This document shows positions 58,513-64,000 of a stretch of DNA of 64,000 nucleotides, in pieces. Within the stretch, counting starts at the first letter, position 1; each line of letters opens with the position of its first letter. The stretch spans positions 67,998 to 131,997 of the forward strand of contig CALAWP010000101.1 of assembly GCA_937895345.1 (NCBI GenBank), written 5' to 3'. The DNA comes from an uncultured Paenibacillus sp. (GTDB lineage Bacteria; Bacillota; Bacilli; Paenibacillales; Paenibacillaceae). A program made the translations under genes and the position numbers. The notes beneath the pieces are model-generated. The model saw nothing but the letters and a program-made list of their open reading frames with translations, did not search any database and was not told where the DNA came from.

Positions 58513-59595
58513 ATGAGAAGAGTGCAAATTGGAATGGTCAAGCCCGGCGACAAAGTCGCGAAACCGATATTTCAGGAAAACGGCAACGTGCTCTTGGGGG
58601 AAGGCGTCGTATTGAACGCCCGGTATATCGAAAGGCTTGTCAACCTGGGCATCGACTCGCTGTTTATCGAGGACGGCGTAACGGACGACATCGTTCCGGA
58701 GGATACGATCCGCGAAGAAACGAGAACCGAAGCGGTGAACGTCATCTATAAAACGATGAATTCGCTGAAGGAAGACTTCGGTTCGAAGGGAAGAACGATC
58801 GCGCCCGATATGGGACGCAACTTTCGAGCCATATTCGGCAGCATTATGCAGGATTTGGCTGCCCGGCCGAATATGCTGGTCAATCTGTCGAGCATTCATT
58901 CGATGGACGCTTATTTGTTTCAGCATTCCTTCAATGTAGCCGTGCTTGCCGGCATTATGGGAATTGCCAAAGGATTCAACCGGATGCAGCTGGAGGAGCT
59001 GGGCATCGGGGCGCTGCTGTTCGACGTGGGGATGACCCGCATGCCGAAGGAGCTGCTGAACCATACCGGCGCCTATACGAAAGAACAATTGGCCTTGCTG
59101 CATACCCATCCGAAGGAAGGCTTCGATATTCTTCGCAAATACCACGACATTTCCATTGTGTCCGCCCATTGCGCGCTGCAGCATCATGAGCGTTACAACG
59201 GCACGGGTTATCCGCGCAGTCTGAAGGAAGACGAGATCCATATTTATGCGCAAATCGTCGGTCTTGCCGATACGTTCGACGCCTTGGTGTCGCCGCGGCC
59301 GCATCGGAAGCGGTACACGACGAGCGAAGCGGTCGAATTTTTGTTCGCCGCCGGAGGAACTTATTTCGACCATGAGCTGATCAAGCTGTTTTGCAGCCAT
59401 ATTTCCGTATACCCCGTCTCGACGACGCTTCTGCTCAGCACGGGACAGGAAGCGGTCGTTACCGAAAACAACGAGCTGGCCGTTCATCGCCCGCGCGTCA
59501 GAATCATTAAGGAGAAGGACGGCACGGTGCCGAAATCTCCTTATGAGATCGAGCTGAGGGACGAGCTGCATATTACGATAGTAAAAGAGCTGTAA
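58513..59595 (+). CDS. HD-GYP domain protein with substituted HD motif
   Basis: 360 residues. An N-terminal domain (1-110: GDKVAKPIFQENGNVLLGEG) of the type found in Firmicute HD-GYP proteins precedes the HD-GYP domain (about 125-310). The HD pair (usually LLHDIGK) reads LLFDVGM, with Phe170 in place of His and Met for Lys. The second part, HHERYNGTGYP at 224-234, keeps HHE and GYP, with DG changed to NG. HD-GYP enzymes degrade c-di-GMP; loss of a metal ligand suggests reduced activity or a binding role. The nearby diguanylate cyclase makes a c-di-GMP link plausible. Confidence 0.8.
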   Translation: MRRVQIGMVKPGDKVAKPIFQENGNVLLGEGVVLNARYIERLVNLGIDSLFIEDGVTDDIVPEDTIREETRTEAVNVIYKTMNSLKEDFGSKGRTIAPDMGRNFRAIFGSIMQDLAARPNMLVNLSSIHSMDAYLFQHSFNVAVLAGIMGIAKGFNRMQLEELGIGALLFDVGMTRMPKELLNHTGAYTKEQLALLHTHPKEGFDILRKYHDISIVSAHCALQHHERYNGTGYPRSLKEDEIHIYAQIVGLADTFDALVSPRPHRKRYTTSEAVEFLFAAGGTYFDHELIKLFCSHISVYPVSTTLLLSTGQEAVVTENNELAVHRPRVRIIKEKDGTVPKSPYEIELRDELHITIVKEL

Positions 59596-59639
59596 GGCGC
59601 GCCCCGGTGCCGCCCGAACCGGCTTGTTGCTGCGCCCGA

Positions 59640-59676
59640 GCCTCCTTCCGTCCGCCGCTTGCCGGATGAAGGAGGC
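59640..59676 (+). terminator. Hairpin after the HD-GYP gene
   Basis: GCCTCCTTC (59640-59648) and GAAGGAGGC (59668-59676) form a perfect stem extended by CGTCCG/CGGATG pairing. Only a weak T-rich tail (TTGCTTG) follows. Confidence 0.5.
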
Positions 59677-59703
59677 TTGCTTGCCGTCGGCGCGCCTGGC
59701 GGC

Positions 59704-59732
59704 TTTGAATATAGGTGCGATTAAGGTACAAT
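59704..59732 (+). promoter_or_regulatory. Promoter of the thiL-tsaE-tsaB-rimI-tsaD operon
   Basis: TTTGAA (59704-59709), a 17-base spacer and TACAAT (59727-59732), about 35 bases before thiL. Confidence 0.6.
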
Positions 59733-59767
59733 GAGGATCAGAATAGAGTAGAAGGGGAACCGTTGCT

Positions 59768-60811
59768 TTGGATGAGTTTGCGCGAATAAGGTACTGGACA
59801 GACCAGCGGCAGAGCGCGGAATGGCAGGCTTCGCGCGGCGTAGTCGCCGGCATCGGCGACGATGCGGCGGTCGTCGACCTGGCCAAGGGCGCCTCGGCGC
59901 TGCCGGGGAAGAAGCAGCTGGTGCTTGCCGTCGATACGATGGTGGAAACCGTGCACTTTAACGCGGCGACGATGCGCGACGAGGATATCGGCTACAAGGC
60001 GCTTGCCGCCAACGTCAGCGATATCGCCGCGATGGGAGCGCTGCCGCTTCATGCCCTGGTGGCGGTCAGCGTGCCTGCTTCCTTCGGCTTCGAACGGATG
60101 GCGCGGGTCTATGACGGCTTGTACGAATGCGCGGCCGAGCACGGGATCGCCGTCATCGGCGGAGATACGACCTCTTCGCCCGCGCATTTGGTTATTACCG
60201 TGACGCTGACGGGCGAAGTGGAAGCCGGCGCCGCGCTGCGGCGGTCGGGCGCGCGTTCCGGCGACGCGGTATTTGTGACGGGACCCGTCGGCATGTCGGC
60301 GGCGGGCTTGCATATGCTGCTGCATGACGGCGCGGGAAGCGGGGCCGCGGAAGAGAGTTACGCCGAGCCGCTCGCAAGAGCGCATCGCCGGCCGTCGCCC
60401 TCGGTGCGCGCCGGCCGGCTGCTGATGGAGCGGGGCAGCTGCCGCGCGCTGAACGACGTGAGCGACGGTCTGGCAAGCGAAGCCTGGGAAATTGCGGAGG
60501 CGTCGGGCGTCCGGCTGACGATCTACGAGCATTTGCTGCCCAGGAGCGGAAGCATGGCCGCTTATGCGGCAAGGACGGGCGCGGATTCTCTCGAGTGGAT
60601 GCTGTACGGCGGAGAGGATTACGTGCTGCTCGGCACGATGGCCCGCGACGACGCGGAAGCCGCCAAGGCCGCCTTCCGGGAAGAAGGGCTGCCGTTTTAT
60701 ATAATCGGCGAGGCCGAGGAAGGGGCGCCGGGCGTCGAGCTGGCTGCCGGACGCGGAACGGGCGGCATCAGACGGGCGCTCGACAAGCGGGGCTACAATC
60801 ATTTTAAATAA
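59768..60811 (+). CDS. thiL: Thiamine-monophosphate kinase
   Basis: 347 residues; TTG start at 59768 with AAGGGGA nine bases upstream. Family motifs of the AIR-synthase-like fold: GIGDDAAVVDLAKG, AVDTMVETVHF, AANVSDIAAMGALPLHALVAV, AVIGGDTTSSPAHLVITVTL, NDVSDGLASEAWEIA and YGGEDYVLLGTM. It phosphorylates thiamine monophosphate to the active cofactor with ATP. Head of the operon, as in B. subtilis (ydiA). Confidence 0.95.
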   Translation: MDEFARIRYWTDQRQSAEWQASRGVVAGIGDDAAVVDLAKGASALPGKKQLVLAVDTMVETVHFNAATMRDEDIGYKALAANVSDIAAMGALPLHALVAVSVPASFGFERMARVYDGLYECAAEHGIAVIGGDTTSSPAHLVITVTLTGEVEAGAALRRSGARSGDAVFVTGPVGMSAAGLHMLLHDGAGSGAAEESYAEPLARAHRRPSPSVRAGRLLMERGSCRALNDVSDGLASEAWEIAEASGVRLTIYEHLLPRSGSMAAYAARTGADSLEWMLYGGEDYVLLGTMARDDAEAAKAAFREEGLPFYIIGEAEEGAPGVELAAGRGTGGIRRALDKRGYNHFK

Positions 60812-60829
60812 ACCGAAGCGGTGAAGGAT

Positions 60830-61321
60830 ATGAGTGTGGAAATCGGCCATGCGGAGTGGATGGCGCATACGCGGGAGGATACGGCAAGGCTGGCGCAGCT
60901 GCTGGCGGCGATGACCGGACCCGGAACCGTCATTGCGCTGGACGGCGACCTCGGCGCGGGCAAGACGTTTTTTTCGCAGGCTTACGCGGCTGCGCTCGGA
61001 ATAACCGAGACGGTGAACAGCCCGACGTTTACGATTATTAAAGAATATGAAAGCGGACGGCTGCCTTTATACCATATGGACGTATACCGTTTGTCCGTCG
61101 ACGAGGCGGACGAGCTCGGGCTGGACGACTATTTCTACGGCGCCGGAGCATCGGTCGTGGAATGGGCAAGCCTCATCCGGGAGCTGCTGCCGCCGGAGAG
61201 GCTGGAGCTCTATATCGAGCTTGCGGGGGATCAGGCAAGACGAATTCGCGTGGCCGGCCGGGGCGGCCGTTATGCGGAGTGGTGCAGGCAGCTGGCCGGA
61301 ACGGGAGAAGCGGAGGCATGA
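60830..61321 (+). CDS. tsaE: tRNA t6A biosynthesis ATPase TsaE
   Basis: 163 residues from the ATG at 60830 (a GTG at 60821 is in frame and overlaps the probable ribosome binding site). Walker A is ALDGDLGAGKTFFSQAYAAA; the family motif SPTFTIIKEYESG and LYHMDVYRL follow, then GLDDYFYGAGASVVEWASLI with the conserved EW. It works with TsaB and TsaD to attach threonylcarbamoyl to A37 of tRNAs reading ANN codons. The stop overlaps the tsaB start. Confidence 0.95.
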   Translation: MSVEIGHAEWMAHTREDTARLAQLLAAMTGPGTVIALDGDLGAGKTFFSQAYAAALGITETVNSPTFTIIKEYESGRLPLYHMDVYRLSVDEADELGLDDYFYGAGASVVEWASLIRELLPPERLELYIELAGDQARRIRVAGRGGRYAEWCRQLAGTGEAEA

Positions 61322-62166
61322 GGTTGGGGCAGAAGCAGGATAACATGAAGCAGGGACGGGACGCGGCGTACGCCGGAGCGGTCATGGCGCTGGATACGTC
61401 CACGGCGGCGATGGCGGCGGCCGTTGTCGAAGACGGGCGCGTGCTGGGGGAAGTTCAGACGATGGCGGAGCGGAACCATTCGGTTCATGTCATGACGCTT
61501 GTCCAGTCGCTGATGGAGCAATGCGGCGTTTCTCCGGATCGGCTTCGCGCCGTTGCCGCCGGCGTCGGACCGGGATCGTACACGGGCGTTCGCATCGCCG
61601 TGACGGCGGCCAAGACGCTGGCGTGGGCATGGGACAAACAGCTGGCAGGCGTATCCAGCCTGGAGGCGCTCGCTTACGGAGCGCTGCATGAAGGCGCCGG
61701 GCTTAAACTCGGCGAACCGCATGCGTTGCAAGGCGTGCACTGGCTGCTGCCGATTATGGATGCGCGCCGGGGACAGGTGTATACGGCCGGTTTCGAGCTT
61801 GGCGAATCGGGCGTCTGGAGCCGCTGGGCCGACGACGGGATCCGTCTGATGAGCGATTGGGTGGACGCGATGGAACGCCGCTTGGCGTCCTATTGCGGAT
61901 CGTCCGCTCCGACCGTATGGCTGGCCGGCGACGGCAGCATGCACGAAGCGGAGGCGGAGCGTCTGATGCGGATCGGAGCGGACGCGGGAGCGAACGTCCG
62001 ATTGCTGCCGCATATAATGCAGGGGAGATATGTGGCCGCGCTGGCCGTCCGAAATTTGGAGAGCAGCGCAGCGGCCGATATGCACGGCTTCGTCCCGAAT
62101 TATACGCAGGTGACGGAAGCGGAAGCGAAGCTGAACGCCAGACAGGCAGGTGATTCCGAGTCATGA
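61318..62166 (+). CDS. tsaB: tRNA t6A biosynthesis protein TsaB
   Basis: 282 residues from the ATG at 61318, which overlaps the tsaE stop (ATGA); the ATG at 61345 is a possible alternative start, since homologues begin near VMALDTSTAAMAAAVVED. ERNHSVHVMTLVQSLMEQ, VGPGSYTGVRIAVTAAKTLA and IMDARRGQVYTAGF are diagnostic. TsaB is the inactive ASKHA-fold partner that dimerises with TsaD. Slightly longer than usual because of insertions near residues 115-125. Confidence 0.93.
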   Translation: MRLGQKQDNMKQGRDAAYAGAVMALDTSTAAMAAAVVEDGRVLGEVQTMAERNHSVHVMTLVQSLMEQCGVSPDRLRAVAAGVGPGSYTGVRIAVTAAKTLAWAWDKQLAGVSSLEALAYGALHEGAGLKLGEPHALQGVHWLLPIMDARRGQVYTAGFELGESGVWSRWADDGIRLMSDWVDAMERRLASYCGSSAPTVWLAGDGSMHEAEAERLMRIGADAGANVRLLPHIMQGRYVAALAVRNLESSAAADMHGFVPNYTQVTEAEAKLNARQAGDSES

Positions 62167-62657
62167 CGATGGAAACGGACAAGCTGGTTTACCGCGCCAT
62201 GACGCTGGACGACCTGCCGGAAATATTGGCCATCGAACACGAAGCGTTCGCCAGTCCGTGGACGGAGGAAGCGTTCCGGAACGAGCTGACGAACAACATG
62301 TTCGCGCGGTACTTGGCGGTGGAATACCGGGGACAAGTGATCGGGTATGGCGGCATGTGGATTATAATGGATGAAGCCCATATTACCAATATCGCGATTC
62401 GATCGGATTGCAGGGGCAAAGGTCTGGGGCATTTGCTGCTGGAGCAGCTTCAGCGGACGGCCGTTTTTTTTGGCGCGGAAAGAATGACGCTGGAGGTTCG
62501 GGTATCCAACGAGCATGCGCAAAGCTTATACCGCAAACACGGCTTTGAGCCGTCGGGCCTCCGTCCGGGCTATTATTCCGACAACAACGAGGACGCCCTG
62601 ATCATGTGGGCAGAGCTGGATCAGAAGCGGCTGAAGACGGGAGAGAACGAACGATGA
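62163..62657 (+). CDS. rimI: Ribosomal-protein-alanine N-acetyltransferase RimI
   Basis: 164 residues, GNAT fold. EEAFRNELTNNMFARYLAVE, HITNIAIRSDCRGKGLGHLLLEQL (acetyl-CoA motif RGKGLG) and LEVRVSNEHAQSLYRKHGFE are typical of RimI. It acetylates the N-terminus of ribosomal protein S18 in E. coli. Overlaps tsaB and tsaD by four bases each, the usual Bacillales order. Confidence 0.93.
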   Translation: MTMETDKLVYRAMTLDDLPEILAIEHEAFASPWTEEAFRNELTNNMFARYLAVEYRGQVIGYGGMWIIMDEAHITNIAIRSDCRGKGLGHLLLEQLQRTAVFFGAERMTLEVRVSNEHAQSLYRKHGFEPSGLRPGYYSDNNEDALIMWAELDQKRLKTGENER

Positions 62658-63721
62658 GTACGATGCGCTATACAACGGGCACCGGCAAGGAGCCGGCAGG
62701 AGGCGAGCTCATTCTCGCTCTGGAGACGAGCTGCGACGAAACGTCGGCGGCGGTCGTGCGGGGCGGCAAGGAGATTCTTTCCAATGTCGTGTCCAGCCAG
62801 ATCGACGTTCACGAGCGTTTCGGCGGCGTCGTTCCCGAAATCGCGTCCCGCAAACATGTGGAGACGATTACGATCATGATGGAAAAGGCGGTCAAGCAGT
62901 CCGGTTACGAGCTGCGGGATATGTCGGCGATTGCCGTGACGCAGGGACCGGGACTGGTCGGCGCATTGCTGGTCGGTATCGTGGCGGCCAAAAGCCTCTC
63001 GTTGGCGCTCGGCGTCCCGCTGATCGGAACGCATCATATTGCGGGCCATATCTATGCCAACGAGCTGGTGCACGAGCTGGCGTATCCTTGCCTGGCGCTG
63101 GTCGTGTCGGGCGGACATACGGAGCTGGTGCTGCTGGAGGAGGAAGGCCGATTCCGGGTCGTCGGCAAAACGAGGGACGACGCCGTCGGCGAGGCGTACG
63201 ACAAAGTAGCGAGGGCGCTGAAGCTGCCTTATCCGGGCGGCCCGCATATCGATCGGCTGGCGGCGGAAGCATCCGCTTCGATCGAGCTTCCGCGCGCCTG
63301 GCTGGAGGAAGGCAGCTACGACTTCAGCTTCAGCGGACTTAAGTCGGCCGTTCTTGCCGTCGTCAATCAGACGAGGATGAAAGGTCTCGAGCTCGACGAG
63401 GCGGCGCTGGCTCATGGATTTCAGGCCTCCGTCATCGAAGTGCTGACCGTCAAGGCGCTTCGCGCGGCCGAGGAGTTCGGGGCGAAGCAGCTGCTGCTGT
63501 GCGGAGGAGTGGCGGCGAATCGGGGGCTGCGCGAAACGTTGGCCGCCCGCTGCGAAGAGAAAGGATTGCCGCTTCTCATCCCTCCCGTCTCGCTGTGTAC
63601 GGACAATGCGGCCATGATCGGAGCCGCCGCTCATTTGAAGCTGAAACGGGGACAATATACGTCTCTCGATATGAAGGCCGATCCCGGCCTGTCGCTGGAG
63701 CAATGGTCCGTTCGTCTCTAG
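62654..63721 (+). CDS. tsaD: tRNA N6-threonylcarbamoyladenosine transferase TsaD
   Basis: 355 residues from the ATG at 62654. ALETSCDETSAAVV, SQIDVHERFGGVVPEIASRKH, TQGPGLVGALLVG and the metal-binding HHIAGHIYANE, followed by SGGHTELVLL, GEAYDKVARALKL and LCGGVAANRGLRE, identify the catalytic subunit. It transfers threonylcarbamoyl from threonylcarbamoyl-AMP to A37 of tRNA. Last gene of the operon, followed by a terminator. Confidence 0.97.
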   Translation: MSTMRYTTGTGKEPAGGELILALETSCDETSAAVVRGGKEILSNVVSSQIDVHERFGGVVPEIASRKHVETITIMMEKAVKQSGYELRDMSAIAVTQGPGLVGALLVGIVAAKSLSLALGVPLIGTHHIAGHIYANELVHELAYPCLALVVSGGHTELVLLEEEGRFRVVGKTRDDAVGEAYDKVARALKLPYPGGPHIDRLAAEASASIELPRAWLEEGSYDFSFSGLKSAVLAVVNQTRMKGLELDEAALAHGFQASVIEVLTVKALRAAEEFGAKQLLLCGGVAANRGLRETLAARCEEKGLPLLIPPVSLCTDNAAMIGAAAHLKLKRGQYTSLDMKADPGLSLEQWSVRL

Positions 63722-63749
63722 CGCCGATAAACGAACCCGATAACAGGGG

Positions 63750-63800
63750 GCGTTCCGAATGGTCTGAAACCGACCGCACGGAACGCTTCTTTCTTTTGCT
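63750..63800 (+). terminator. Terminator of the t6A operon
   Basis: GCGTTCCG (63750-63757) pairs with CGGAACGC (63779-63786), an inner GGTC/GACC stem, then TTCTTTCTTTT. Confidence 0.75.
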
Positions 63801-63865
63801 TATAATCCAGTATCGGCCGTTTGCGCTTGTTATCGAAGAGAAGCTCGCATCGATTGTGCACAAAG

Positions 63866-63898
63866 TTATCCACATGTCCCCAGCGAAATGTGTATAAC
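63866..63898. other. Two DnaA-box matches facing each other
   Basis: TTATCCACA (63866-63874), the strict DnaA-box consensus, and TTATACACA on the other strand (63898-63890), which fits TTATNCACA. A weaker TTGTGCACA lies at 63864-63856 on the minus strand. The end of the window (63800-64000) is AT-rich with no gene seen. Confidence 0.4.
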
Positions 63899-64000
63899 AA
63901 TTAAAAAAGCAACGAATTCCCCGGTTGTGGGCAAAGGGAATTTATCACTAACGTTGCATTAATGTTCTCTGAATCTTCATAATATTCTACTTTATTTGCA

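Overview
This 64 kb window is chromosomal DNA from an endospore-forming Gram-positive bacterium of the Paenibacillus/Cohnella type. The evidence is a GC-rich base composition, strong AGGAGG-type ribosome binding sites with frequent TTG and GTG starts, and a Bacillales gene set (desaturase with DesK/DesR, a YyaC-type spore protein, YfkK/UPF0435, YflT, a NamA-type old yellow enzyme, and tsaEBD-rimI). The species cannot be named from the sequence alone. No rRNA, tRNA, CRISPR array or insertion sequence was recognised.

Layout. 1-2.3 kb: end of a GNAT gene, then an ECF sigma factor with a membrane-anchored partner. 2.6-8.2 kb: a compact envelope/polyamine-type cluster (small protein, Ser/Gly-rich secreted protein, glutathionylspermidine-synthase-like ATP-grasp enzyme, lipoprotein, DUF350, DUF4178, PspA, SpeD). 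8.2-12.5 kb: two SDR genes (one a deleted, frameshifted pseudogene), a WYL regulator and an M29 aminopeptidase. 12.5-17.7 kb: an unusual fusion of a dihydroorotate-dehydrogenase-like domain to a membrane domain, then the cold-response set des-desK-desR with a perfect palindrome upstream of des. 17.9-26.1 kb: an orphan solute-binding lipoprotein, a CE7 esterase, an SMP-30 family enzyme, a TPR/AAA pair and a large secreted beta-propeller protein. 26.3-28.3 kb: a GntR-ABC transporter operon with a clear operator.

28.4-33.6 kb is accessory in character: part of it is AT-rich. It holds an orphan sporulation-type histidine kinase preceded by two tandem Spo0A boxes, a convergent NHLP-type RiPP precursor with no modification enzymes beside it, an SLH/CAP secreted protein and an orphan class I isoprenoid synthase-like gene. 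33.8-44.4 kb: housekeeping and envelope genes (permuted NlpC/P60-like protein, NamA, LapA-like, RNA methylase, lipases, hemolysin III, Gfo/Idh/MocA, CorA-like, YflT, FAD oxidoreductase). 44.4-49.4 kb: a galKET operon with a divergent AraC regulator. 49.5-55.6 kb: small conserved genes, a YyaC-type protein, hydrolase, DUF6483, methyltransferase and an active-looking diguanylate cyclase.

55.6-58.3 kb holds the most unusual pair: two convergent paralogues sharing a roughly 330-residue domain that I tentatively relate to BtrH/C39-like papain folds. One copy is fused behind a complete ECF sigma factor. An HD-GYP protein with a substituted HD motif follows. The window ends with thiL-tsaE-tsaB-rimI-tsaD, the t6A tRNA-modification operon, and two DnaA-box matches.
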